DNA from: UBA6522 sp963664945
Lineage (GTDB): Bacteria; Pseudomonadota; Gammaproteobacteria; Steroidobacterales; Rariloculaceae
Reading direction: 5' to 3'
Assembly: GCA_963664945.1 (NCBI GenBank)
Contig: OY761822.1
Coordinates: 186,001-250,000 of the forward strand
DNA length: 64,000 nt
Position 1 is the first letter of the stretch, and each line of letters starts with the position of its first letter. Below are positions 1-9,334 of the stretch, piece by piece. Below the pieces are notes generated by a model. It was not told where the DNA came from, made no database searches, and worked only from the letters and a program-made list of their open reading frames with translations. A program made the position numbers and the translations under genes.

Positions 1-483
1 CAACATCGTTCCGGGCTCGCTGAGCAGCCGGACGAACTGCGTCAACGGCCCGTTCAGGGTGTTCAGCAGCATCGCTCGCGCCTCGTCCAGGTTCGGCAGC
101 GCTGCCACGCGGTCCAGGTTCGTGGCGTCGTAGATCTCCCCACCCACTGCCACCGATACGGTGACGAGCTTGTCATGATCCTTCGAAAACCCCTTGACCA
201 CGCGCGCCGCCGAACCCGGGTCTTCCCGGGAGAAGGCCAGCAGCAACGGGCCTTTGAGCGCCGGTTTGATGCATTCGAACTGCGTCCCTTCAACGGCCCG
301 TCGGGCGAGGGAATTCTTCACGACTTTCATGTACACGCCGGCGTTGCGCGCCTCGGACCGCAGTTCGGTCATCTCGGCGACCGTCAAACCGCGGTACTCC
401 GCCACCACGGCCGCCAGGGACGAGGCCGCCACGGCGTTGACGTCGGCGACCATTGCTTTCTTTTCGGCCAGATTCAGCGCCAT
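1..483 (-). CDS. rplJ: 50S ribosomal protein L10 (3' end outside window)
   Basis: L10 forms the base of the ribosomal stalk and anchors the L7/L12 dimers. The ATG lies at 483 on the minus strand and the frame stays open for 161 codons to the left edge, so the C-terminus is cut off by the window; L10 is usually about 165-175 residues, so only a few are missing. The N-terminus reads MALNLAEKKAMVADV and is followed by AEYRGLTVAEMTELR, a typical L10 start. It follows rplA by 34 bases on the same strand, the standard order; rplL and rpoB would be expected just outside. In most bacteria L10 represses its own operon by binding the leader; no leader structure was checked here. Confidence 0.95.
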   Translation of the reverse strand, partial: MALNLAEKKAMVADVNAVAASSLAAVVAEYRGLTVAEMTELRSEARNAGVYMKVVKNSLARRAVEGTQFECIKPALKGPLLLAFSREDPGSAARVVKGFSKDHDKLVTVSVAVGGEIYDATNLDRVAALPNLDEARAMLLNTLNGPLTQFVRLLSEPGTML

Positions 484-517
484 TTCCTTCTCCTGACAGA
501 CTGCCACCCGGTCCGCG

Positions 518-1213
518 TCAACCGCCGACCGACGCCTGATCGACCACGACCCCGGGACCCATGGTCGAAGATACGCTGACGCGCTTCATGTACTGCCCCT
601 TTGCCGCTGCCGGCCGGGCCTTGTTCAGATCCGCAAGCAACGCCTCCAGATTCTGCTTGAGCGCCTCGACCTCGAACGCGACGTTGCCGATCTGGCAATG
701 CACCACGCCCGCCTTGTCGGTGCGGTATCGGACCTGGCCGGCCTTGGCGCTTTGCACCGCGGAGGCCACATCCCCGGTGACCGTGCCGACCTTGGGATTG
801 GGCATGAGCCCACGGGGGCCGAGGATCCGTCCCAGCCGGCCCACGACCCGCATGGCATCGGGGCTGGCAATGGCCACATCGAAATTCAGTTCGCCACCCT
901 GAACCGCCTCGGCCAGGTCCTCCATTCCCACGATGTCCGCCCCGGCCTCCTCGGCGGCCGCGGCCTGCTCGCCCTGGGCGAATACGGCCACGCGAACGTT
1001 CTTGCCGGTGCCGTTGGGGAGCACGGTCGAGCCTCGCACGACCTGGTCCGATCGCCTGGGGTCGACCCCCAGGTTGACCGCCACATCCACCGATTCGGAA
1101 AACTTCGCTTTCGCCAGTTGCTTCACCAGGCCGAAAGCCTCCTCGGCGGGATAGGCCTGGCCCCGCTGTACACGGGCCCTGGCGTCCTTCCGGTACTTAG
1201 TGAGCTTGGCCAT
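518..1213 (-). CDS. rplA: 50S ribosomal protein L1
   Basis: L1 binds 23S rRNA at the L1 stalk near the E site and represses translation of the rplK-rplA mRNA in known systems. The 231-residue product has the usual length. It starts MAKLTKYRKDARARVQ and holds the signature GRILGPRGLMPNPKVGTV near residue 120-140. The ATG at 1213 overlaps the end of rplK by 17 bases, which suggests translational coupling of L11 and L1. It is followed closely by rplJ in the same direction. Confidence 0.98.
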   Translation of the reverse strand: MAKLTKYRKDARARVQRGQAYPAEEAFGLVKQLAKAKFSESVDVAVNLGVDPRRSDQVVRGSTVLPNGTGKNVRVAVFAQGEQAAAAEEAGADIVGMEDLAEAVQGGELNFDVAIASPDAMRVVGRLGRILGPRGLMPNPKVGTVTGDVASAVQSAKAGQVRYRTDKAGVVHCQIGNVAFEVEALKQNLEALLADLNKARPAAAKGQYMKRVSVSSTMGPGVVVDQASVGG

Positions 1214-1649
1214 CCAATCCCTCCACTTCCAGGCCCATGCTTCGCGCGCTGCCTGCGATGACGCGAACCGCCGCGTCCATGTCGGCCGCGTTGAGATCCG
1301 GTTCCTTGATCCTGGCGATCTCTTCCAGTTGCTCCCGCGTGACCGTGCCGACCTTTTGTGTATTCGGCGTGCCGCTGCCCTTTTCTATACCCGCGGCCTT
1401 CTTCAACAGCACCGCGGCGGGCGGCGTCTTGGTGATGAACGTGAAACTCTTGTCGGCGTAGACCGAAATCACCACCGGCGTGGGCATGCCCGGCTCGAGC
1501 TTCTGGGTCTGCGCGTTGAACACCTTGCAGAATTCCATGATGTTCACGCCGTGCTGCCCAAGGGCGGGTCCCACCGGCGGGCTTGGATTCGCCTGCCCGG
1601 CGGGAATCTGCAATTTTATGTAGGTATCGACCTTTTTCCTGACTGCCAT
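1197..1649 (-). CDS. rplK: 50S ribosomal protein L11
   Basis: L11 binds the GTPase-associated centre of 23S rRNA and is needed for RelA activation in the stringent response. The product has 150 residues against about 142 for most homologues; the extra length is at the C-terminus (after SMGLEVEG) and runs into the start of rplA. The N-terminal part has LQIPAGQANPSPPVGPALGQ, the methylated, thiostrepton-binding type of L11 sequence. It lies 20 bases after nusG on the same strand in the classical secE-nusG-rplKA order. Confidence 0.98.
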   Translation of the reverse strand: MAVRKKVDTYIKLQIPAGQANPSPPVGPALGQHGVNIMEFCKVFNAQTQKLEPGMPTPVVISVYADKSFTFITKTPPAAVLLKKAAGIEKGSGTPNTQKVGTVTREQLEEIARIKEPDLNAADMDAAVRVIAGSARSMGLEVEGLDGQAH

Positions 1650-1669
1650 TTGTTTCGGGCTCCGCCGCG

Positions 1670-2206
1670 TTACGCTTTCTCTACCTGGCTGAAATCCAGT
1701 TCCACGGGGGTCGAACGACCAAGAATCTGGACTGCCACCCTGACCTTGTTCTTGTCGTAATTGACGTTCTCCACAACGCCGTTGAAGTCGTTGAAGGGAC
1801 CGTCGTTGACCCGCACGACCTCGCCCGGCTCGAACAGCACCTTGGGCCTGGGCTTGTCCACGCCTTCCTGGACACGTTCCAGTATGGCGTTGGCCTCTTC
1901 ATCGGTGATGGGGGCGGGCCGGTCGGTGCTGCCGCCGATGAACCCGAGCACCTTGGGGACCTCCTTGACCAGGTGCCAGCTCGATTCGTCCATCTCCATC
2001 TGCACGAGCACGTAGCCGGGGAAGAACTTGCGCTCGCTGCGCCGTTTCTGCCCGTCCCTCATCTCCACGACCTCCTCGGTCGGAACGAGGATTTCTCCGA
2101 ACTTTTCCTCCAGGCCATAGCGCTTGATCCGCTCTTCCAGAGAGGACTTGACCTTGTGCTCGAAATTCGAATACGCTTGCACCACGTACCACCGAAAATC
2201 CGACAC
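1670..2206 (-). CDS. nusG: Transcription termination/antitermination protein NusG
   Basis: NusG binds RNA polymerase through its NGN domain and links it to Rho or to the ribosome (S10) through its KOW domain. The 178-residue product starts with MSDFRWYVVQAYSNFEHKV and holds FFPGYVLVQMEM in the NGN domain. The C-terminal KOW domain includes PGEVVRVNDGPFNDFNGVVE. The length matches the E. coli protein (181). It starts 3 bases after the secE stop, so the two are one transcription unit. Confidence 0.98.
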   Translation of the reverse strand: MSDFRWYVVQAYSNFEHKVKSSLEERIKRYGLEEKFGEILVPTEEVVEMRDGQKRRSERKFFPGYVLVQMEMDESSWHLVKEVPKVLGFIGGSTDRPAPITDEEANAILERVQEGVDKPRPKVLFEPGEVVRVNDGPFNDFNGVVENVNYDKNKVRVAVQILGRSTPVELDFSQVEKA

Positions 2207-2209
2207 GGA

Positions 2210-2587
2210 TCAGCCTCCCTGCCCGGTCAGGCGCCGCGTCACCGCCAGCAGCGACAGGTCGAGCAGCCAGAAAAACACGCCCATGATCAGCGCGAACACC
2301 AGCACGGTCAGCGTCGTCTGCAGGGTTTCCTCGCGGGTCGGCCAGACCACCTTCTGCAGTTCTATTCGCGATCCCTGGATGAATCGCCACAACGTCCTGC
2401 CCTGGGTGGACTGCATCACGACCGCCACTGCCAGCCCGAGCGCGATGAGCACGCCAAGGGCGCGCAACGGAGTCGGAAAATCCGCGTAGTAGTAGTAGCC
2501 GAGAATGCTGCCCACCAGGATGGCGCCGGCGAACAGCAGTTTCAGCGTATCCAGCAATGGACTTTCAGTTTCCACGTTTGATTCCAT
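2210..2587 (-). CDS. secE: Preprotein translocase subunit SecE
   Basis: SecE is the essential small membrane subunit clamping SecY in the SecYEG translocon. The 125-residue product has three predicted membrane segments, as in E. coli SecE: about residues 12-35, 40-60 and 95-118. The conserved cytosolic amphipathic region contains ELQKVVWPTREETLQTTL, the hallmark of the family. The ATG at 2587 is followed directly by nusG on the same strand and preceded by tRNA-Trp, the usual gammaproteobacterial context. Confidence 0.97.
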   Translation of the reverse strand: MESNVETESPLLDTLKLLFAGAILVGSILGYYYYADFPTPLRALGVLIALGLAVAVVMQSTQGRTLWRFIQGSRIELQKVVWPTREETLQTTLTVLVFALIMGVFFWLLDLSLLAVTRRLTGQGG

Positions 2588-2669
2588 GGGCCATGTCTTG
2601 CGGACCGGTCAACTCCATTCCTCATGCATCGGGGCCATTTGGAGAACTAAGCCAATCAACTCTTCAAGC

Positions 2670-2745
<76 letters not shown>

Positions 2746-2850
2746 CTCTCCATACTTGCGCCGTGTCCGCGTTTCGGCCGGCCCCCGACATTCCTCCTCG
2801 CGCGACGGTCCTGATGTTCGGGCGCGTGTTTGCGTGTCGCCCGCTGGCGC

Positions 2851-4041
<1,191 letters not shown>

Positions 4042-4157
4042 CTGGATTGCTCCGACTCCGTCTCGGCCCGGGCCCTGAATGAATCAAACGGCCGCCCAGC
4101 CGGGGCGACCGCCTTGCGTTTCAAATTTGTCCACCTGAACGGGTGATTCCATACAAC

Positions 4158-4233
<76 letters not shown>

Positions 4234-4287
4234 GGAAATCCGCACCTTTTGCCTGTGCCCTCATTGCAGAACCCCGTACTTGCTCCA

Positions 4288-4361
4288 TGGAGCGGGTGAG
4301 CGGACTCGAACCGCCATCATCAGCTTGGAAGGCTGAGGTTCTACCCTTGAACTACACCCGC
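4288..4361 (-). tRNA. glyT: tRNA-Gly (anticodon TCC)
   Basis: A 74-base cloverleaf with encoded CCA. The acceptor stem starts GCGGGTG and pairs with CACCCGC; the anticodon loop CTTCCAA carries TCC. It is placed between tRNA-Tyr and tRNA-Thr as in the E. coli tyrU-glyT-thrT-tufB operon. Confidence 0.97.
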
Positions 4362-4388
4362 CTTCGCCGCTGACCGCCCTCCACGCCA

Positions 4389-4473
4389 TGGTGGAGGGGG
4401 TAGGATTCGAACCTACGAAGGCATAGCCAGCAGATTTACAGTCTGCCCCCGTTGACCGCTTGGGTACCCCTCC
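4389..4473 (-). tRNA. tyrU: tRNA-Tyr (anticodon GTA)
   Basis: An 85-base class II tRNA with a long variable arm and encoded CCA. The acceptor stem starts GGAGGGG and pairs with CCCCTCC. The anticodon loop CTGTAAA carries GTA. It is the first gene of the tRNA-tuf unit; the leading tRNA-Thr (thrU) seen in E. coli is absent. Confidence 0.97.
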
Positions 4474-4490
4474 GCGGACACAAGCGGCCC

Positions 4491-4519
4491 ATTCTCCACC
4501 TTGGTTGCTGACGTGTCAA
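4491..4519 (-). promoter_or_regulatory. Sigma70-type, stringent-like promoter of the tRNA-tuf operon
   Basis: On the minus strand a perfect TTGACA (4514-4519) is separated by exactly 17 bases from GAGAAT (4491-4496, four of six matches to TATAAT). It is followed by a GC-rich stretch GGGCCGC before tRNA-Tyr, which begins at 4473. A GC-rich discriminator is the hallmark of rRNA/tRNA promoters under ppGpp/DksA control. Transcription would start about 10 bases before the tRNA. Assignment is by sequence inspection only. Confidence 0.75.
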
Positions 4520-4611
4520 TAGGAGTTCGGGCAGGATTTTCAGAATGGCAGCTTAACCACAGCCGGACTGTTTCGGATGCCGCGCATCGGGCGCCCGGTT
4601 ACACTTGGTAG

Positions 4612-4637
4612 CCAACTGATAGTGCCGTATCAGTTGG
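4612..4637. repeat. 10-bp perfect inverted repeat next to the steroid-reductase start
   Basis: CCAACTGATA (4612-4621) and TATCAGTTGG (4628-4637) form a perfect 10-bp inverted repeat with a 6-base loop, ending exactly at the ATG at 4638. It could be an operator or an mRNA hairpin covering the start. Related sequence occurs at 9757-9792 and, on the minus strand, at 18964-18995. Confidence 0.6.
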
Positions 4638-5423
4638 ATGGAGCACCAGGGGAGCCGCCCGTTGACTGAGGCGCAAATTCACGGAGTCGCGGTGTGGGCG
4701 GTCATCGGCATGGCCGTGGCGACGTTTCTCTATCTGCTGCGGTTCACGGCGCCGTTCGGCCGTCACTACGCCGGGGCAGGCTGGGGGCCGCACATCTCCA
4801 ACAGGATCGGCTGGGTCGTCATGGAGCTGCCGACAACGGTGCTGTTTGCGCTGATCTATTTCAACGGCGACGCGTCTCGGCAATGGGTCCCGCTGGTGTT
4901 TCTGGCCATGTGGCAGGCCCACTACCTGCACAGAACCTTCGTTTTCCCTTGTCGCACCCGAACCAGCGGCAAGAAAATGCCGCTTGCCGTCGTCGGCTCG
5001 GGCGTACTGTTCAACACGATCAACGCCTACATCAATGCCCGGTTCGTTTCGCACATCGGCGAGTACTCCGCCGACTGGCTGAGCGACCCGCGGTTTCTGG
5101 TCGGTTTGGCGATCTTCCTCGCCGGCATGGCCCTGAACATCCGCTCGGACAATATCCTGCTGAGACTGCGGGGCTCGGGAAACTCAGGCTACGCGATTCC
5201 TCGCGGCGGCCCATACCGCTTCGTGTCGTGCCCCAACTACCTCGGCGAAATCATCGAATGGGCAGGCTGGGCGCTGGCGACCTGGTCGTTGGCCGGCTTT
5301 GCCTTTCTCCTGTACACCGCAGCCAATCTGGCGCCCAGAGCGCTCAGCCACCATGCCTGGTACCGCGCGCGTTTCCCCGACTACCCCGCCAACCGAAAGG
5401 CGCTTATCCCCGGCATCCTCTGA
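4638..5423 (+). CDS. Steroid 5-alpha-reductase family membrane protein (SRD5A1-like)
   Basis: A 261-residue polytopic membrane protein closely resembling steroid 5-alpha-reductases, which use NADPH to reduce the delta-4 double bond of 3-oxo-steroids. Family hallmarks are visible: NRIGWVVMELPTT (about 55-68), HYLHRTFVFPCRT (about 94-107), GGPYRFVSCPNYLGEIIEW (about 193-212) and a C-terminal HHAWYRARFPDYPANRKALIP. Human SRD5A1 has 259 residues, so the length fits. About six hydrophobic segments are present. The ATG at 4638 abuts an inverted repeat; an in-frame TTG at 4662 has a better ribosome site (AGGGGAG, 7-base spacing) and may be the true start. The steroid link is supported by sterol-type genes at 29-36 kb; related bacterial enzymes could act on other enones. 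Confidence 0.85.
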   Translation: MEHQGSRPLTEAQIHGVAVWAVIGMAVATFLYLLRFTAPFGRHYAGAGWGPHISNRIGWVVMELPTTVLFALIYFNGDASRQWVPLVFLAMWQAHYLHRTFVFPCRTRTSGKKMPLAVVGSGVLFNTINAYINARFVSHIGEYSADWLSDPRFLVGLAIFLAGMALNIRSDNILLRLRGSGNSGYAIPRGGPYRFVSCPNYLGEIIEWAGWALATWSLAGFAFLLYTAANLAPRALSHHAWYRARFPDYPANRKALIPGIL

Positions 5424-5470
5424 CCCGCACGTAGGCACCGCCCCTGTCGAAGCCAAGACCCTGTCCCGGA

Positions 5471-6256
5471 TCAGAACCGATCCTTCAGCTTCCGCGTCCG
5501 GGCGAATACTTCCACGAGATCGGTTTCGGCAGCGCTTGAACCTGGCAGACCGACGGTGGCGCCAATCTCGTCGCTCATGGGCCGGAGGAAGGGATTGGTG
5601 GCCTTCTCGATCCCCATCGTCGTGGGAACCGTCGGCACGTTGGCGGCTCTCTGCGCGTCGACTTCGCGCGCCCGCCGGGTCAGGGCCTCATTGCCCGGTT
5701 CCACCGTGAGCGCGAACTGCGCGTTGGCCTGGGTGTACTCGTGGGCGCAGTAGACCCGGGTGTCGTCCGGCCAGCTCATGAGTTTCTGAAGCGATGTCCA
5801 CATCTGTTGCGGCGTGCCTTCGAAGAGCCGCCCGCAACCCATGGCGAACAGGGTGTCTCCAACGAACGCGACGCCGTCCGCGGGCAGGTAGTAAACGATG
5901 TGACCTCGCGTGTGCCCGGGCGTGTCGTAGACGCGCACCGGGTGCTCGCCCAGCAGGAACTCGTCGCCTTCCCCCACCTGGGTATCGATGCCCGGGATCC
6001 GCGCGGCGTCGGCGCGCGGACCGATGATTTCGCAGCCGGTGACCTCCTTGATGGCCAGGTTGCCGCCGGCATGGTCGTAGTGATGATGGGTATTGAGGAT
6101 GTGCGTCAGTTGCCAGCCCTTGTCCTGAAGCGCCGCGAGGATCGGCCCCGCCTCGGGCGTATCCACGGCTGCCGTCACTGAAACCTCCGCGTCGTGCAGC
6201 AGAAAACCGTAGTTGTCCCGCAGGCACGGGAACATGTGTATCTCGATGGGCTTCAT
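5471..6256 (-). CDS. gloB: Hydroxyacylglutathione hydrolase (glyoxalase II)
   Basis: Glyoxalase II hydrolyses S-D-lactoylglutathione to D-lactate and glutathione, the second step of methylglyoxal detoxification. The 261-residue product has the metallo-beta-lactamase motif THHHYDHAGG, GHTRGHIVYY, and the C-terminal HAGH domain with CAHEYTQANAQFA. The start is placed at ATG 6256 (MKPIEIHMFPCLRDNYGF), which has GAAGGA just upstream; a TTG 15 bases earlier keeps the frame but is less likely. The end residues KLKDRF are typical. The gene is divergent from thrS. Confidence 0.95.
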   Translation of the reverse strand: MKPIEIHMFPCLRDNYGFLLHDAEVSVTAAVDTPEAGPILAALQDKGWQLTHILNTHHHYDHAGGNLAIKEVTGCEIIGPRADAARIPGIDTQVGEGDEFLLGEHPVRVYDTPGHTRGHIVYYLPADGVAFVGDTLFAMGCGRLFEGTPQQMWTSLQKLMSWPDDTRVYCAHEYTQANAQFALTVEPGNEALTRRAREVDAQRAANVPTVPTTMGIEKATNPFLRPMSDEIGATVGLPGSSAAETDLVEVFARTRKLKDRF

Positions 6257-6414
6257 GACCGGGTCCTTCAAAGTTGTCTCGTCGCCCGCTCATTTCCCAG
6301 TGCCAGGTCAGCCTGATAGTTTTGGATCAGGTCGACTTGGCACCAGAGCTCAAGGCGGCTTTGCGGGCACTGTTATCGTACAATGCGTGGCCGCGCGCGC
6401 AAGGCAATCAGAGC

Positions 6415-8328
6415 ATGCCCGAAATCACCCTGCCAGACGGATCCAGGAAGGCCTTCCCGGAAGCCGTAACCGGACTCGGCGTGGCCGAATCCATCGGTGC
6501 CGGCCTTGCCAAGGCCGCGGTCGCCGTGCGCGTGGACGGCAGGTTGCGGGACCTGAACGCGGAAATCGCAAGCGACGCAGCGGTTGAGATCATCACGCGC
6601 TCATCGGTGGATGGTCTGGAGGTCCTGCGCCACGACGCCGCCCACGTCATGGCCGAAGCGGTCAAGGAACTCTATCCGGAGACGCAGGTCACCATCGGCC
6701 CGGCCATCGAGGACGGCTTTTACTACGACTTCGCCCGCGATGAAGCCTTCACACCGGAGGATCTCGAGCGCATCGAAGCGCGGATGCACGACATCGTCCG
6801 ACGCGACGAACCGGTTACCCGCGAGGTCTGGGACCGAACGGGCGCAGTGGATTTCTTCAGGAATCAGGGCGAAGCCTACAAGGCGGAGATCATCGCCGGT
6901 ATTCCCGAGGGCGAGGAAGTCACCGTGTACCGGCAAGGGCAATTCGTCGACCTCTGCCGGGGACCCCATATGCCCTCCACCGGGCGGCTGGGGGGCGCCT
7001 TCAAACTCACCAAGCTGGCCGGCGCGTACTGGCGGGGCGACTCCAGGAATGAAATGTTGCAGCGCATCTACGGCACCGCCTGGGCGAGCAACAAGGAACT
7101 GAGACTGTACCTGCGCCGCCTGGAAGAGGCCGAGCGGCGCGACCACCGCCGGCTGGGTCGGCAGATGGACCTGTTCCATTTTCAGGACGAGGCGGTGGGA
7201 GCGGTGTTCTGGCACGACAGGGGCTGGACGCTGTTCCGGACGCTGGTGGCGTACATGCGCCGTCGACAGGATGCGGCGGGCTACCTCGAGGTCAACACCC
7301 CCGAACTCATGGACCGCGGTCTGTGGGAGGCATCCGGGCACTGGGATACGTTCGGCGAGAACATGTTCACCAGCCGCACCGAGGACGAACGCCTGTGGGC
7401 GATCAAGCCGATGAACTGCCCCGGGCATGTCCAGGTGTTCACGAACAAGCTGCGCAGCTACAGGGAGTTGCCCCTGCGCCTGTCCGAGTTCGGCAAGGTG
7501 CACCGTTACGAACCCTCCGGCGCGCTCCACGGCCTGATGCGGGTTCGGGCCTTCACCCAGGACGATGCCCACATTTTCTGCACTGCCGACCAGATCACCG
7601 GGGAGACGGGCGCGGTCTGCAACCTGGTGCTCGGCATCTACCGGGACATGGGTTTTGATGACATGGTGATCAAGTTCGCCGACCGTCCGGAGCGCCGGGT
7701 CGGGGATGACCGGATCTGGGACCGGGCCGAGGAGGCGCTGCAGCAGGCCATGGACGCGCTGGGCCTGGACTACACCCACAACCCCGGCGAAGGGGCTTTC
7801 TACGGGCCGAAAATCGAGTTCGCGCTCAAGGACGCCATCGGCCGCGAGTGGCAGTGCGGCACGCTGCAGGTCGACCTGAACCTGCCCGGCCGGCTGGGCG
7901 CGACCTATATCGGAGAGGACGGCGACCGGCATACTCCGGTGCTTCTGCACCGCGCGCTCTTCGGTTCCCTGGAGCGGTTCATCGGCATCCTGATCGAGCA
8001 CTTCGCAGGCAACCTGCCGTTGTGGCTGGCGCCCCGGCAGGTCGTGGTGGCCACCATCACCTCGGATGCCGATGACTATGCCGCGGAGGTCGTCAGTGCT
8101 CTCGAAGACGCCGGGCTGCGCGTGGCGGCCGATCTCAGAAACGAGAAGATCAACTACAAGGTCCGCGAGCACAGCGTCATGAAGACGCCGGTGATCATCG
8201 CCCTGGGCAAACGCGAAGTGCAACAGCGTACGGTATCCATCCGGCGCCTTGGCAGCAAGGCGCAGCAGGTCATCGGACTGGACGAGGCGGTGGCCCTGCT
8301 TGCGGAAGAATCGCGGGCCCCGGGTTAG
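6415..8328 (+). CDS. thrS: Threonyl-tRNA synthetase
   Basis: Class II synthetase charging tRNA-Thr. The start is ATG 6415 (MPEITLPDGSRKAF), giving 637 residues against 642 in E. coli; the frame is open further upstream but that part is not family-like. Domains in order: TGS (1-60), editing/SAD domain with HDAAHVMAEAV (about 72-82), catalytic core with MNCPGHVQVF (motif 1/2 zone, zinc-binding Cys), FTQDDAHIFC, and the anticodon-binding domain from about 535. In many gammaproteobacteria thrS is followed by infC-rpmI-rplT; here a FAH-family gene follows after 42 bases, so that linkage is lost. Confidence 0.98.
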   Translation: MPEITLPDGSRKAFPEAVTGLGVAESIGAGLAKAAVAVRVDGRLRDLNAEIASDAAVEIITRSSVDGLEVLRHDAAHVMAEAVKELYPETQVTIGPAIEDGFYYDFARDEAFTPEDLERIEARMHDIVRRDEPVTREVWDRTGAVDFFRNQGEAYKAEIIAGIPEGEEVTVYRQGQFVDLCRGPHMPSTGRLGGAFKLTKLAGAYWRGDSRNEMLQRIYGTAWASNKELRLYLRRLEEAERRDHRRLGRQMDLFHFQDEAVGAVFWHDRGWTLFRTLVAYMRRRQDAAGYLEVNTPELMDRGLWEASGHWDTFGENMFTSRTEDERLWAIKPMNCPGHVQVFTNKLRSYRELPLRLSEFGKVHRYEPSGALHGLMRVRAFTQDDAHIFCTADQITGETGAVCNLVLGIYRDMGFDDMVIKFADRPERRVGDDRIWDRAEEALQQAMDALGLDYTHNPGEGAFYGPKIEFALKDAIGREWQCGTLQVDLNLPGRLGATYIGEDGDRHTPVLLHRALFGSLERFIGILIEHFAGNLPLWLAPRQVVVATITSDADDYAAEVVSALEDAGLRVAADLRNEKINYKVREHSVMKTPVIIALGKREVQQRTVSIRRLGSKAQQVIGLDEAVALLAEESRAPG

Positions 8329-8370
8329 ATCCTTCTCGAAATTCCCGGCCACGCCGGACAAGAAGAGTCA

Positions 8371-9225
8371 ATGCGCGTAACCAGTTTTGAGCATGACGGC
8401 AGGCCGAGCTTCGGCGTGGTCGTCGACGGCGGCGTCGTCGATGCCGGCGCACGGCTTGCCGGGCAGTTCGCCGATCTGCGGGACGTCCTGCGTGCAGGCG
8501 CCCTGGACCGGCTTCACGAAATGTCCAGCCTGGAGGCGGATGTCTCCGCGCAGGACATTCGCTACCTGCCGGTAATTCCCAACGCGTCCAAGATCCTTTG
8601 CGTCGGAATAAACTACATGGGCCACATCCGGGAAACCGGCCGCGACGTGCCCAGTCATCCGGTCCTCTTCACACGATTCGCCGACAGCTTCGTGGGCCAC
8701 GGCCAGCCTTTGATCCGGCCCCGGGTCTCAACCGACTTCGACTATGAAGGCGAGATGGCGGTGATCATCGGCAAGCATGCGCGCCACGTGCCCCGCGCCC
8801 GGGCCATGGAGCACGTGGCCGGCTTCACCTGTTGCAACGAAGGCAGCGTTCGTGACTTCCAGTACCACACCATCCAGTTCACGGCCGGGAAGAACTTCCA
8901 CCGCAGCGGCGCGATGGGGCCGTGGATGGCGACCCGCGACGAACAGCCCGACCCGACCGCCTTTCACCTGCGGACGCGCCTCAACGGCGAGGTGCTGCAG
9001 GACTCCCCGGTCAGCGACCTGTGCTTCGACGTGCCTCAGCTCATCGAGTACTGCTCGACCTGGACGCCGCTAGCGCCCGGCGACGTGATCGTCACCGGCA
9101 CGCCCGGGGGCGTCGGCCGCGTGCGCAAGCCGCCGATCTGGATGAAACCCGGAGACGTTATCGAGATCGATATCCGCGGGATTGGCGTGCTGCGCAACAC
9201 CGTCGCCGACGAAGCCGGCGGTTAG
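8371..9225 (+). CDS. Fumarylacetoacetate hydrolase (FAH) family protein
   Basis: 284 residues with the FAH fold: N-terminal cap (1-70), then the catalytic domain with KILCVGINYMGHIRE (about 72-86), DFDYEGEMAVIIGK (about 123-136), the acidic metal-binding residues in this stretch, and the C-terminal VIVTGTPGGVGRVRKPP. Members hydrolyse or decarboxylate beta-diketo acids and 2-hydroxy-dienoates (fumarylpyruvate hydrolase, 2-keto-4-pentenoate hydratase, acylpyruvases). Substrate cannot be told from sequence alone. A dispersed inverted repeat begins 3 bases after the stop and may end transcription. Confidence 0.9.
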   Translation: MRVTSFEHDGRPSFGVVVDGGVVDAGARLAGQFADLRDVLRAGALDRLHEMSSLEADVSAQDIRYLPVIPNASKILCVGINYMGHIRETGRDVPSHPVLFTRFADSFVGHGQPLIRPRVSTDFDYEGEMAVIIGKHARHVPRARAMEHVAGFTCCNEGSVRDFQYHTIQFTAGKNFHRSGAMGPWMATRDEQPDPTAFHLRTRLNGEVLQDSPVSDLCFDVPQLIEYCSTWTPLAPGDVIVTGTPGGVGRVRKPPIWMKPGDVIEIDIRGIGVLRNTVADEAGG

Positions 9226-9228
9226 GAG

Positions 9229-9286
9229 CTTGCGCCGCAGGAATTCACGCCTGCAAATCCGCTTTCGCGAATTCCTGCGGCGCAAG
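9229..9286. repeat. Dispersed inverted-repeat element, copy A
   Basis: An 18-bp perfect inverted repeat: CTTGCGCCGCAGGAATTC at 9229-9246 and its reverse complement at 9269-9286, with a 22-base loop. A second copy with the same arms and a loop differing at one base lies at 35839-35902. Conservation of the loop shows a mobile or selected unit rather than a chance terminator. It lies directly after the FAH gene stop and could also act as a bidirectional terminator. Confidence 0.85.
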
Positions 9287-9291
9287 TTCCT

Positions 9292-9326
9292 GGCAGCCCG
9301 TGGCGAACGCCCCGCCGCGGGCTGCC
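9292..9326. terminator. Strong hairpin downstream of the RRM gene
   Basis: GGCAGCCCGTGGCG (9292-9305) pairs with CGCCGCGGGCTGCC (9313-9326), 14 bp with one G-T pair and a 7-base loop, just past the stop of the minus-strand RRM gene. There is no clear T-run, so it is a terminator-like or REP-like structure. The left arm recurs at 12224 and 13162. Confidence 0.5.
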
Positions 9327-9334
9327 GGGGATGT

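Noticed and set aside
6601..8361. Long minus-strand frame of 586 codons
   Set aside because: It is antisense to thrS, which is certain; the composition (His, Gly, Val-rich) is that of a shadow frame in high-GC DNA.
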